Assembly: GCF_013030985.1 (NCBI RefSeq)
Contig: NZ_WPYP01000008.1
Location: forward strand, 62,001-126,000
Origin: Ruegeria arenilitoris
Lineage (GTDB): Bacteria > Pseudomonadota > Alphaproteobacteria > Rhodobacterales > Rhodobacteraceae
Length of the DNA: 64,000 nucleotides
Direction of reading: 5' to 3'
Position 1 is the stretch's first letter; each line of letters starts with the position of its first letter. The translations under genes were made by a program, and so were the position numbers. Below the pieces are notes generated by a model that had not been told where the DNA came from, searched no databases, and saw only the letters and a list, made by a program, of their open reading frames with translations. Positions 8,327 to 16,112 of this stretch are shown in pieces.

Positions 8327-10012
8327 ATGAACAATCGTTTGGGCAAGATCACTATCGTGGGCGGAGGTACGGCGGGTTGGATGACCGCGCTGATCTTGGA
8401 TATGGTGTTTTCTCGCACTTCAGCGCCAAAGGACCGACCGCGCATCTGCCTGATCGAAAGCCCCAATATCTCGACCGTTGGCGTGGGCGAGGCCACGGTG
8501 CCGCGCATGCCGGTCACTCTCCGCCAGGCCGGCATCGCCGAACGGGATTTTTTCCGCGAGACCAACGCGTCATTCAAGTTGGGCGTGAAATTCTGCAACT
8601 GGAACAAGGACCCCAAGGGGAACCGGATCGACTATGTGAACCCTTTCGCCCATGGCCAGATGTTGGAGGGGTTGGATACCGCCGAGTATTTCCTGCGCTT
8701 TGGCAACGGGGATCGGGACTTCACTCAGTCGATCTCGCCGCATGACCATCTAGGCCGCTTGTGCAAGGGCGCACGGCAGTTGGGGCAGCCCGAGTTCGAG
8801 CAACGATTTGGCTATGCCTATCACCTGGACGCCGTGAAATTTGCCGGCATGCTGACCGGGGTTTGCACAAACCGCGGCGTCGAGCATATTCAGGATGAGG
8901 TGCAATCGGTCGAGCTGGACGAGCAGGGCAATGTCAGCCACCTGATGCTAGAGCGCAAGGGTCGTCATGACGTCGAAATGGTTGTCGATTGCACCGGGTT
9001 CCGTGGCCTGATCATCAATCAGGCGCTGGGTGAACCGTTTATGGATTACTCGGATTACCTGCCCAACGACCGTGCCATGGCGTTGCAGGTCGAACATCCC
9101 GATCCGGAAAAGATCGAAAGCCTAACGCGGTCGACCGCTCTTGGGGCCGGTTGGACATGGCGGGTGCCGCTGTATAACCGGGTTGGCACGGGTTATGTGT
9201 TCTCCTCGGCGCACCGAACTGATGATCAGGCCGCCGATGAGTACCTTGAATGGCTGGGCGACAGCGGCAAGGGGCTGACACCGCGGGTGATCCCGATGCG
9301 TGTTGGTCGCGTGCGCAATGCCTGGGTCAAGAACTGTGTGGCGATTGGCCTGTCCGGTGGGTTCATCGAGCCGTTGGAAAGCACCGCGATCCATATGATC
9401 GATCACGCGGTGCGCTGGTTCGCCGAACACTTGCCAACAAAAGACGTCGAGCCGTCACTGCGGGCAAGATACAACCGCCAGATGGACAAAATGTACAACG
9501 AGGTACTTGAGTTCATCTGTCTGCATTATCGGTTGGGCAACCGCACGGATGACCAGTATTGGATCGACGCGCGGACTCAGATGAAGGTGCCCGACCGGCT
9601 GGCTGAGAATCTGGAGTTGTGGCAACACCGCCTGCCGATAGACCACGATGTCGAGTTTGCCACGCTGTTTGATCATCGTGTTTACCAGACGGTTCTGTTG
9701 GGCAAGCAGGTCTATGATACCGGTTATGGTCCGGGCATCCGCGATCGTCTGCGCCCGTTAAAGAAACCGATCTGGTTCCAGGGTATGAAGCGCGCCAAAA
9801 TGGACCTTGCTCAGATCGTCAAGACAATGCCGGACCACAAGACGCTGCTGCGCGATATTCGCGGAGAGCTGAAGCAACCAGCCTTCGGCATGGCTGCGGC
9901 GATGCAGCCGACTGTGGCGATGCCGGGTACAAAACCGGCACCCGTGGCGGTCCAGAACATGCCAAATTTTGCTGAAATCCAAAGCGGCGCGAAGGATTTG
10001 CAGCTCTTCTAA
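8327..10012 (+). CDS. Flavin-dependent tryptophan-type halogenase
   Basis: A 561-residue FADH2-dependent halogenase of the PrnA/RebH superfamily, which makes a hypohalous acid from FADH2, O2 and halide and passes it to a substrate. Visible hallmarks: GGGTAGWM at residues 12-19 (FAD GxGxxG), GVGEATVP at 52-59, Lys84 in NASFKLGVKF at the position of the catalytic lysine (K79 of RebH), the halogenase motif WTWRVP, and PLESTAIHMI containing the conserved Glu and Ser of the active site. AGGGA precedes the ATG. It has no flavin reductase, carrier protein or biosynthetic gene beside it. Roseobacter halogenases of this kind are also found as single genes; the substrate cannot be inferred. The last ~50 residues are a low-complexity Pro/Ala tail. 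Confidence 0.92.
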   Translation: MNNRLGKITIVGGGTAGWMTALILDMVFSRTSAPKDRPRICLIESPNISTVGVGEATVPRMPVTLRQAGIAERDFFRETNASFKLGVKFCNWNKDPKGNRIDYVNPFAHGQMLEGLDTAEYFLRFGNGDRDFTQSISPHDHLGRLCKGARQLGQPEFEQRFGYAYHLDAVKFAGMLTGVCTNRGVEHIQDEVQSVELDEQGNVSHLMLERKGRHDVEMVVDCTGFRGLIINQALGEPFMDYSDYLPNDRAMALQVEHPDPEKIESLTRSTALGAGWTWRVPLYNRVGTGYVFSSAHRTDDQAADEYLEWLGDSGKGLTPRVIPMRVGRVRNAWVKNCVAIGLSGGFIEPLESTAIHMIDHAVRWFAEHLPTKDVEPSLRARYNRQMDKMYNEVLEFICLHYRLGNRTDDQYWIDARTQMKVPDRLAENLELWQHRLPIDHDVEFATLFDHRVYQTVLLGKQVYDTGYGPGIRDRLRPLKKPIWFQGMKRAKMDLAQIVKTMPDHKTLLRDIRGELKQPAFGMAAAMQPTVAMPGTKPAPVAVQNMPNFAEIQSGAKDLQLF

Positions 10013-10332
10013 GGTGGGCGCTCCACGCAGGCGGGGGGATTTCGCCACGATTTTCCCCCGGCTTTGCGAGCGCGGGTCGCAGGCCGTTCGCAGTCAAGGC
10101 TGGCAAGTTATTTCGCGCACAGACCCTAATAACTTGCAGCCACTTGGCGAACCCGCTATAGAGCGCCCGTCGACAAGGCGATTTGAGCCATAAAACAATG
10201 AGACGAGCAGGGTCGGAACCAACCGGCCCTCTTTGTTTTGTGGCATATGTCAGATCGTCTGACCAATCCATTAAGACCGGCGGAGACAACCGCTCGGCCA
10301 GAAAAAACGTATGTAAAGGAAAACAACGCCAC
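10013..10332 (+). promoter_or_regulatory. rpsA leader region with a long stem-loop (10187-10244)
   Basis: This 320-base gap holds no credible gene. Its main feature is an imperfect hairpin: outer arms GCCATAAAACAA (10187-10198) and TTTGTTTTGTGGC (10232-10244), and an inner stem AGGGTCGG / CCGGCCCT with loop AACCAA (10209-10230). It ends about 88 bases before the rpsA start. It could be an rpsA leader regulatory element, since S1 autoregulates in other bacteria, or the terminator of an upstream transcript. The T-rich right arm (TTTGTTTTG) suits a terminator less well because it is part of the stem. The rest of the gap is unremarkable. Confidence 0.45.
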
Positions 10333-12009
10333 ATGGCTAACGCATCCATGGAGGAATTCGAAGCCCTCCTGAACGAAAGCTTCGAAATGGACACACCCGA
10401 AGAGGGTTCTGTTGTCAAAGGCAAGGTTCTGGCGATCGAAGCCGGCCAAGCCATCATCGACGTAGGCTACAAAATGGAAGGCCGCGTTGATCTGAAAGAA
10501 TTCGCAAATCCCGGCGAAGCCCCTGAAATCACTGTTGGTGACGAGGTCGAAGTCTACCTGCGCGCCGCAGAAAACGCCCGTGGCGAAGCTGTCATCTCGC
10601 GCGAGATGGCCCGCCGTGAAGAGGCATGGGACCGTCTGGAAAAAGCATATGCCGACGACCAGCGTGTCGAAGGTGCAATCTTCGGTCGCGTCAAAGGTGG
10701 CTTCACCGTCGATCTGGGTGGCGCAGTTGCGTTCCTGCCCGGCTCGCAGGTTGACGTTCGCCCCGTGCGCGACGCTGGCCCGCTGATGGGTCTGAAGCAG
10801 CCGTTCCAGATTCTGAAAATGGACCGCCGCCGTGGCAACATCGTTGTGTCGCGCCGCGCAATCCTGGAAGAATCGCGTGCCGAACAGCGTGCCGAGGTTA
10901 TCGGCAACCTGTCCGAAGGTCAGACCGTCGAGGGTGTTGTCAAGAACATCACCGAATACGGTGCATTCGTTGACCTGGGCGGCGTTGACGGCCTGCTGCA
11001 CGTCACCGACATGGCATGGCGCCGTGTGAACCACCCGTCCGAGATCCTGACGATCGGCGAAACCATCAAGGTTCAGGTCATCAAGATCAACAAAGAGACC
11101 CACCGCATCAGCCTGGGCATGAAGCAGCTGCAGGAAGATCCGTGGGATCTGGTTGCTGCCAAGTACCCGCTGGGCTCGGTCCATCAGGGTCGCGTCACCA
11201 ACATCACCGACTACGGCGCGTTCGTCGAGCTGGAAGCCGGTGTCGAAGGTCTGGTGCACGTGTCCGAGATGTCCTGGACCAAGAAAAACGTCCACCCCGG
11301 CAAGATCGTTTCGACCAGCCAGGAAGTCGACGTCATGGTTCTGGAAATCGACGGCGCCAAGCGTCGCGTGTCTCTGGGCCTGAAGCAGACTCAGCGCAAC
11401 CCGTGGGAAGTGTTTGCAGAAACCCACCCCGAGGGCACGCAGGTCGAAGGCGAAGTCAAGAACATCACCGAATTCGGTCTGTTCATCGGTCTCGACGGCG
11501 ATATCGACGGCATGGTTCACCTGTCGGACCTGTCGTGGGACGAGCGTGGCGAGGATGCGATCCAGAACTACCGCAAAGGCGACATGGTTTCGGCCGTCGT
11601 TTCGGAAGTTGACGTGGAAAAAGAGCGTATCTCGCTGTCGATCAAAGCCCTGGGCGGTGACAAGTTCGCCGAAGCCGTGGGCGGCGTGAAGCGTGGCTCG
11701 GTCATCACCGTCGAAGTGACCGCGATCGAAGATGGTGGCATCGAAGTGGAATACGAAGGCATGAAGTCCTTCATCCGCCGCTCCGACCTGTCGCGTGACC
11801 GTGCCGAACAGCGCCCCGAGCGTTTCTCGGTCGGTGACAAGGTCGACGTCCGCGTCACCAATGTCGACAGCAAGACTCGCCGTCTGGGCCTGTCGATCAA
11901 GGCACGCGAGATCGCCGAAGAGAAAGAGGCCGTGGAACAGTACGGTTCTTCCGACTCGGGCGCGTCGCTGGGCGACATCCTGGGTGCAGCGCTGAAGTCG
12001 GGCGACTAA
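10333..12009 (+). CDS. rpsA: 30S ribosomal protein S1
   Basis: A 558-residue ribosomal protein that binds mRNA on the small subunit and helps initiate translation of structured leaders. Six consecutive S1 (OB-fold) repeats are readable by their recurring pattern, such as ITEYGAFVDLGGVDGLLHVTDMAW, ITDYGAFVELEAGVEGLVHVSEMSW and ITEFGLFIGLDGDIDGMVHLSDLSW. I start at the ATG at 10333, since the in-frame extension upstream covers the leader hairpin. The codon use is the strongly biased type seen in highly expressed genes. A good terminator follows; ihfB behind it is the usual neighbour in many proteobacteria. Confidence 0.97.
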   Translation: MANASMEEFEALLNESFEMDTPEEGSVVKGKVLAIEAGQAIIDVGYKMEGRVDLKEFANPGEAPEITVGDEVEVYLRAAENARGEAVISREMARREEAWDRLEKAYADDQRVEGAIFGRVKGGFTVDLGGAVAFLPGSQVDVRPVRDAGPLMGLKQPFQILKMDRRRGNIVVSRRAILEESRAEQRAEVIGNLSEGQTVEGVVKNITEYGAFVDLGGVDGLLHVTDMAWRRVNHPSEILTIGETIKVQVIKINKETHRISLGMKQLQEDPWDLVAAKYPLGSVHQGRVTNITDYGAFVELEAGVEGLVHVSEMSWTKKNVHPGKIVSTSQEVDVMVLEIDGAKRRVSLGLKQTQRNPWEVFAETHPEGTQVEGEVKNITEFGLFIGLDGDIDGMVHLSDLSWDERGEDAIQNYRKGDMVSAVVSEVDVEKERISLSIKALGGDKFAEAVGGVKRGSVITVEVTAIEDGGIEVEYEGMKSFIRRSDLSRDRAEQRPERFSVGDKVDVRVTNVDSKTRRLGLSIKAREIAEEKEAVEQYGSSDSGASLGDILGAALKSGD

Positions 12010-12036
12010 GCCCGGGCATCAGCCTTAGCCGAATTT

Positions 12037-12070
12037 ACGGCCCCGCGTATCCGCGCGGGGCCGTTTTTGT
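12037..12070 (+). terminator. Rho-independent terminator after rpsA
   Basis: ACGGCCCCGCG and CGCGGGGCCGT form an 11-bp GC-rich stem with a short loop, followed by TTTTTG. Confidence 0.9.
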
Positions 12071-12280
12071 TGCGAATCAATATGTTCCGATTTCCGGGCT
12101 TATTTCGGGTGTCGTCCGCGCTTTAGGCACTGAATTCGCGTGAACAAGCGAAAAATCGCGCGGTTTAGCAGCAAAATGAAGGCTTTGCATACAGAGTTTA
12201 CGTTCCCCCTATCCGACTTTTTTCCTATACTGTTCAGAACAATAGAGATGGTTAACCGGTCGCCTGGGAGGGTAGCGCTC

Positions 12281-12565
12281 ATGATCCGTTCAGAACTGAT
12301 TCAGAAAATAGCCGACGAGAACCCGCATCTGTATCAACGCGACGTCGAGCGGATCGTGAATACCGTGTTCGAAGAGGTGACGGATGCCATGGCGCGCGGT
12401 GACCGTGTGGAACTGCGCGGCTTCGGCGCATTTTCGGTCAAACAGCGCGACGCGCGTGTTGGCCGCAATCCCCGTACTGGTGAAACCGTTCAGGTCGAAG
12501 AAAAATGTGTGCCGTTTTTCAAAACTGGCAAGTTGCTTAGGGACCGATTGAACGGTAAAGCCTAA
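12281..12565 (+). CDS. ihfB: Integration host factor, beta subunit
   Basis: A 94-residue DNA-bending protein of the HU/IHF family. It has the conserved helix-turn-helix N-terminus ([18 protein letters not shown]), the beta-arm motif [22 protein letters not shown] and the terminal [11 protein letters not shown]. It pairs with IhfA (not in this window) to bend DNA in recombination, replication and promoter activation. The ATG at 12281 is preceded by GGGAGG; a longer in-frame start at 12140 would add 47 unrelated residues. It is four bases upstream of the lapA-like gene and likely co-transcribed with it. Confidence 0.95.
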   Translation: MIRSELIQKIADENPHLYQRDVERIVNTVFEEVTDAMARGDRVELRGFGAFSVKQRDARVGRNPRTGETVQVEEKCVPFFKTGKLLRDRLNGKA

Positions 12566-12568
12566 GGC

Positions 12569-12922
12569 ATGATGCGTTACCTTCGATATGCTTTTCTGGC
12601 GATCCTCGGGATCGTGCTTATTTCCGTTTCGCTGGCCAATCGGGAATCGGTTCAACTGTCACTGATGCCGGAACCCTTTGCCGAGCTTGTGGGTTTTAAC
12701 TTCATCACGTCGCTACCGCTGTTCGTTGTGGTGCTGGGCGGTGTGGTTGCGGGCCTGATCATCGGTTTCCTCTGGGAATGGCTGCGCGAGCACAAGCACC
12801 GCAGGGATGCGTCCGTGAAGAAAAACGAAGTGCGCAAGCTTGAGCGTGAAGTCAAAAAGCTCAAGAAAAAGCAGAACGAAGGTCAGGACGAAGTTCTGGC
12901 GCTGCTGGACGAGGCCAGCTGA
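12569..12922 (+). CDS. lapA: LapA-family (DUF1049) small membrane protein
   Basis: A 117-residue protein with two N-terminal transmembrane segments (YAFLAILGIVLISVSLAN and LFVVVLGGVVAGLIIGFLWE) and a basic coiled-coil tail (REVKKLKKKQNE). This matches LapA/YciS-like lipopolysaccharide-assembly proteins, which lie beside ihfB in proteobacteria. It starts two bases after the ihfB stop region (two ATGs in tandem) and precedes trpF by nine bases, so an ihfB-lapA-trpF operon is likely. The E. coli-type LapA role in LPS control is inferred from family and position; the partner LapB is not seen here. Confidence 0.85.
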   Translation: MMRYLRYAFLAILGIVLISVSLANRESVQLSLMPEPFAELVGFNFITSLPLFVVVLGGVVAGLIIGFLWEWLREHKHRRDASVKKNEVRKLEREVKKLKKKQNEGQDEVLALLDEAS

Positions 12923-12931
12923 GGCAAGTCA

Positions 12932-13576
12932 ATGCCCCAAGATGCAAGTGTCAAAATCTGCGGTTTGACCGCCCCTGACCACGTGCGCGCGGCCGCTGAG
13001 GCTGGCGCGCGTTATGTCGGGTTTGTGTTCTTCCCCAAATCGCCGCGGCATCTGGACATTGAGGCCGCCACCGAACTGGCGCATCTGGTGCCCGCTGGGA
13101 TTGCCAAAGTCGCGCTGACGGTGAACGCATCGGATGAGGACCTGGACCAGATCGTGGCCAGCGTACCGCTGGACATGTTGCAACTGCACGGCAGGGAAAG
13201 CCCGGATCGTGTGGCCGAGGTTCGTGAGCGGTTTGGCCTGCCCGTGATGAAAGCCATCGGTGTGGCAGAAGCCGAGGACCTTGCGGCAATCGACTTGTAC
13301 TCTGAGGTCGCAGACCAATTGCTGATCGATGCCAAGCCGCCGCGAAATGCAGAGCTGCCGGGCGGCAATGGACTGGCTTTCGACTGGCGTTTGTTGGCGG
13401 GGCGCAAATACTGGCGGCGTCCGTGGATGCTGGCCGGGGGGCTGACGCCTGATAACGTCGCCGAGGCCATGCGTATGACCGGTGCGCGACAGGTCGATGT
13501 TTCTTCGGGCGTGGAAAGCGCGCCCGGCGTGAAGGATGCAGCCCTGATCCGCGCCTTTATCAACGCGACCCGGTGA
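12932..13576 (+). CDS. trpF: Phosphoribosylanthranilate isomerase
   Basis: A 214-residue (beta/alpha)8 enzyme that performs the third step of tryptophan synthesis, N-(5'-phosphoribosyl)anthranilate to CdRP. Signatures: [15 protein letters not shown] at the N-terminus with the catalytic Cys, [17 protein letters not shown] and the C-terminal phosphate site [13 protein letters not shown] and VDVSSGVES. It sits in the ihfB-lapA-trpF run and is followed, after the small gene at 13624, by trpB. trpA is ~7 kb away on the opposite strand, so the trp genes are split. Confidence 0.95.
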   Translation: MPQDASVKICGLTAPDHVRAAAEAGARYVGFVFFPKSPRHLDIEAATELAHLVPAGIAKVALTVNASDEDLDQIVASVPLDMLQLHGRESPDRVAEVRERFGLPVMKAIGVAEAEDLAAIDLYSEVADQLLIDAKPPRNAELPGGNGLAFDWRLLAGRKYWRRPWMLAGGLTPDNVAEAMRMTGARQVDVSSGVESAPGVKDAALIRAFINATR

Positions 13577-13590
13577 TCTGATCGCCGGGT
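13568..13590 (+). terminator. Hairpin overlapping the trpF stop
   Basis: ACCCGGTGATC and GATCGCCGGGT can form a stem of 9-10 bp with a tight loop. It lacks a T-run, so it may be an attenuating or RNA-stabilising hairpin rather than a true terminator. Confidence 0.35.
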
Positions 13591-13623
13591 GCCTGCGTAT
13601 CTCCGTTAGAGGAGGGCGCGGCA

Positions 13624-13959
13624 ATGCTGGCAGCGATCGGCGGAGTTTCATTGAAACGGTGGTATTACGGGCCAGAGTTTTTCTGGCGCGCCCGTCAGGC
13701 GATGCTACAGGCACGGGGTGATCCGTTGTGTCTGAAGGTGGATGTGTTTCCGCATCAAGGGCTCTATTTTTCGCTGAGTGTCTGGCACGACGCCGAGGCG
13801 ATGCTGACGTTCGCCCATTCCGGTCCCCACCGCCGCGTGGTGCAGGCGGCGGCGCGTCTGGCCGAAATGAATGAGTTTCACCACTTCCCCTGCATTGCCG
13901 TGCCCAGCAGGGATCAGGCTTTGCAGGTATGGGCACAGCGCGTTCAGGCGGCGGAATGA
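13624..13959 (+). CDS. Small unknown protein, possible dimeric alpha/beta-barrel fold
   Basis: A 111-residue protein with no signal peptide. The segment LSVWHDAEAMLTFAHSGPHRRVVQAAARL resembles the loop-helix of small monooxygenase-like ferredoxin-fold proteins (DUF3291-like and spheroidene monooxygenase-like families), which carry W-x-D and G-x-H-R motifs. GAGGAG precedes the ATG. It lies between trpF and trpB in the same direction, a place where trpB would normally follow directly. No link to tryptophan synthesis is evident. The fold call is inference only. Confidence 0.62.
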   Translation: MLAAIGGVSLKRWYYGPEFFWRARQAMLQARGDPLCLKVDVFPHQGLYFSLSVWHDAEAMLTFAHSGPHRRVVQAAARLAEMNEFHHFPCIAVPSRDQALQVWAQRVQAAE

Positions 13960-14026
13960 TACGTTTTGCCATGGCAAATCCCGCCGCTACCTCCTATGAC
14001 AGTCGCGTACGACGATGGAGACACCC

Positions 14027-15274
14027 ATGGCCAACGATCTTTTCAATTCCTTCATGTCCGGCCCCGACGAACAGGGCCGCTTTGGCATCTTCGGCGGGCG
14101 GTTCGTCAGCGAAACGCTGATGCCCCTGATCCTGTCGCTGGAAGAGGAATATGAAAAGGCCAAGGACGATCCCACCTTCTGGGCCGAGATGGACGATCTG
14201 TGGGCGAACTACGTGGGCCGCCCCTCGCCGCTGTATTACGCGGAGCGCCTGACACAGCATCTGGGCGGCGCCAAGATTTACCTGAAGCGCGACGAGCTGA
14301 ACCACACCGGCGCGCACAAGATCAACAACGTGCTGGGCCAGATCATTCTGGCGCGGCGTATGGGCAAGACCCGGATTATCGCTGAAACCGGAGCTGGTCA
14401 GCACGGCGTGGCCACCGCCACCGTCTGCGCCAAGTTCGGTCTGAAATGCGTGGTCTATATGGGCGCGCATGACGTGCAGCGTCAGGCCCCAAACGTGTTC
14501 CGTATGCGCCTGCTGGGGGCCGAGGTGATCCCGGTGACCTCGGGTCGTGGCACGCTGAAGGATGCGATGAACGACGCGCTGCGGGATTGGGTGACCAATG
14601 TGCGTGACACCTTCTACTGCATCGGTACCGTGGCTGGGCCACATCCGTATCCGGCAATGGTGCGTGACTTCCAGTCCATCATCGGCAAGGAAGCCAAGGA
14701 ACAGATGATGAAGGCCGAGGGCCGTCTGCCCGACACCATAATCGCCGCCATCGGCGGTGGCTCGAACGCGATGGGCCTGTTTTACCCGTTCCTCGACGAC
14801 AAGGACGTCAACATCATCGGTGTTGAGGCTGGCGGTAAGGGCGTGAACGAAAAGATGGAGCATTGCGCCTCGCTGACCGGTGGTCGTCCGGGTGTGCTCC
14901 ATGGCAACCGCACCTATCTTCTGCAGGATGATGACGGTCAGATTTTGGAAGGGTATTCGATCTCGGCTGGTCTGGACTACCCGGGCATCGGTCCCGAGCA
15001 TTCCTGGCTACACGAAATTGGCCGGGCCAATTATGTCTCGATCACAGATAAGGAGGCGCTTGAAGCGTTCCAGCTGTGCTGCGCGACCGAAGGCATCATC
15101 CCGGCTCTGGAACCGTCCCACGCGCTGGCCCATGTAATGAAAATCGCCCCCGAACTGCCCAAGGATCACCTGATCTGCATGAACATGTGCGGTCGTGGCG
15201 ACAAGGACGTGCAGACCGTGGCCAAGTATCTGAACTTCGACATGTCGGATACCGAAGGCCGCAGCGCCGATTGA
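14027..15274 (+). CDS. trpB: Tryptophan synthase beta chain
   Basis: A 415-residue pyridoxal-phosphate enzyme that condenses indole with serine. The PLP lysine is Lys98 in [11 protein letters not shown], the glycine-rich phosphate loop is GGGSNAMG, and GRPGVLHG and the C-terminal SHALAH are present. An in-frame ATG at 14015 exists, but GGAG at 14017-14020 lies inside its first codons and sits seven bases before 14027, so I choose 14027. It normally forms an alpha2beta2 complex with TrpA, whose gene is on the other strand near 22 kb. A strong terminator follows. Confidence 0.97.
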   Translation: MANDLFNSFMSGPDEQGRFGIFGGRFVSETLMPLILSLEEEYEKAKDDPTFWAEMDDLWANYVGRPSPLYYAERLTQHLGGAKIYLKRDELNHTGAHKINNVLGQIILARRMGKTRIIAETGAGQHGVATATVCAKFGLKCVVYMGAHDVQRQAPNVFRMRLLGAEVIPVTSGRGTLKDAMNDALRDWVTNVRDTFYCIGTVAGPHPYPAMVRDFQSIIGKEAKEQMMKAEGRLPDTIIAAIGGGSNAMGLFYPFLDDKDVNIIGVEAGGKGVNEKMEHCASLTGGRPGVLHGNRTYLLQDDDGQILEGYSISAGLDYPGIGPEHSWLHEIGRANYVSITDKEALEAFQLCCATEGIIPALEPSHALAHVMKIAPELPKDHLICMNMCGRGDKDVQTVAKYLNFDMSDTEGRSAD

Positions 15275-15306
15275 CCAGGCGGTAAAATTTGAAATTTGTG
15301 ACAAGA

Positions 15307-15343
15307 GCGGCGCACCTTTGACGGGTGCGCCGCTTTGTTTTTC
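15307..15343 (+). terminator. Rho-independent terminator after trpB
   Basis: GCGGCGCACC and GGTGCGCCGC form a 10-bp stem around a short loop, followed by TTTGTTTTTC. Confidence 0.9.
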
Positions 15344-15427
15344 TCGCGCTGCCTTTTCGAATATTGCGCAGATGGGTAATTTTGTTGCGCGCCCGCCACA
15401 GGTGTGATTTTGACCCTCAAATAATTA

Positions 15428-15456
15428 TTGAACGAATCCAGACCCTTCGCCTAAAC
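15428..15456 (+). promoter_or_regulatory. Candidate sigma-70-type promoter upstream of the tRNA-like pair
   Basis: TTGAAC (15428-15433) and CTAAAC (15451-15456) are spaced by 17 bases in an AT-rich patch after the trpB terminator, about 110 bases ahead of the first tRNA-like element. The match is weak at the -10 box. I saw no sigma-54 type (GG-N10-GC) site here. Confidence 0.3.
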
Positions 15457-15567
15457 CCGCCGTTACCGGTCACAACGGGCCGGACCCTAGCGGGCAGAGG
15501 TGATCACTCTCTCGGTGCGGACGGCGTTGCCGATCCCGTATGCCAGGGCCGAACCGGGGATTGGTAT

Positions 15568-15641
15568 GCTTTGTAGCTCAATTGGATAGAGCGGCAGGTT
15601 TCCCATCTGTAGGCGAAGGTTCAATTCCTTCCAAAGCTCCA
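15568..15641 (+). tRNA. tRNA-like element 1 (glycine-like, anticodon TCC)
   Basis: It folds as a full cloverleaf. The acceptor is GCTTTG / CAAAGC (only 6 bp), then TA. The D stem is GCTC/GAGC with loop AATTGGATA. The anticodon stem is GCAGG/TCTGT with loop TTTCCCA (anticodon TCC). The T arm is GAAGG-TTCAATT-CCTTC. It ends in T plus an encoded CCA. G1-C72, C2-G71, T73 and C35-C36 are glycine identity features. Oddities are the 6-bp acceptor (the next pair outward is T-T), two G-T pairs in the anticodon stem and C at position 37 where a purine is normal. It could be a divergent tRNA, a decaying tRNA or a tRNA-mimic ncRNA. Its base composition is noticeably more AT-rich than the surroundings. 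Confidence 0.55.
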
Positions 15642-15712
15642 AATGTAGCTCATTCTGGTGAGAGCAATCGACCGCAAATCGATGTGTAACGGGTTCGAAT
15701 CCCGTCATTTGA
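15640..15712 (+). tRNA. tRNA-like element 2 (cysteine-like, anticodon GCA)
   Basis: A second cloverleaf. The acceptor is CAAATG / CATTTG (6 bp), then TA. The D stem is GCTC/GAGC with loop ATTCTGGTGA. A perfect anticodon stem ATCGA/TCGAT closes loop CCGCAAA (anticodon GCA), the variable loop is GTGTA, and the T arm is ACGGG-TTCGAAT-CCCGT. No CCA is encoded. Position 33 is C, where T is almost invariant, and the acceptor is one pair short. Its 5' arm shares two bases with the CCA of element 1, so both cannot be cut out whole from one transcript. The repeated 6-bp acceptor and TGTAGCTC start suggest the two are related in origin or role. Confidence 0.52.
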
Positions 15713-16112
15713 CAAAGCTGTTAAGTCAGCACCGGCCTTCCACGCCGGCCCGTGAAAACGGTCCAAAATCATAAGGGTCCGGGTGCTCCCCAGCAGGGGT
15801 GGCACCGCGCAACGTCAGGCTTTGGCCGGGCGGGGCAGGGGTCTTCGCTGCTCTGGCTTTGTGCCGGAGGGCAGATGATGGTGCCGCCGGATTGGTGCCC
15901 CGCTTAGCCCCTTGGGCAAGGTGGCGCATCGGTTCCGCGCCCCTCTCTCTGACCTTCCCGCGCAGGGGCATGGCGCGGGGGATGCCCGGATCTTTCCTGC
16001 CTTCGTCCGAAGGCTTCACACCTGTCACCCGTTCGGGGTGCAACCCACTGAAAACATGAAGAGGAGTTCGCATTTGCGACGACGATAGAGCGAGACGAAA
16101 AGGAGAAATGAT
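15713..16112 (+). other. Structured 400-base stretch without a convincing gene
   Basis: Between the tRNA-like pair and the slipin gene there is no reading frame I would trust; a possible 86-codon frame at 15799-16059 looks like low-complexity Arg/Ala sequence. Several hairpins are visible: CCGGC/GCCGG near 15730-15752; a larger one near 15780-15812 (GGTGCTCCCC against GGGGTGGCACC); CCTTCG-TC-CGAAGG near 16000-16013; and CACCC-GTTCG-GGGTG near 16026-16040. The last ~30 bases are purine-rich and include AAGGAG, the ribosome site of the next gene. It could be a long structured leader, a second ncRNA, or a dispersed repeat. Confidence 0.4.

Noticed and set aside
8094..8330. A 78-codon frame between the YbjN-like gene and the halogenase
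   Set aside because: No ribosome site and Arg/Ser-rich random-looking sequence; overlaps the halogenase leader.
15487..15708. A 73-codon minus-strand frame across the tRNA-like pair
   Set aside because: It is antisense to the two cloverleaves; tRNA genes often give such spurious short proteins.
15799..16059. An 86-codon plus-strand frame before the slipin gene
   Set aside because: No ribosome site, odd composition, and strong hairpins run through it; kept only as a note in the structured region.
15343..16112. A sigma-54 promoter (GG-N10-GC) such as drives rtc operons
   Set aside because: I looked for TGGCAC-N5-TTGC forms; the closest (TGGCACCGCGCAACG) lacks the -12 element.
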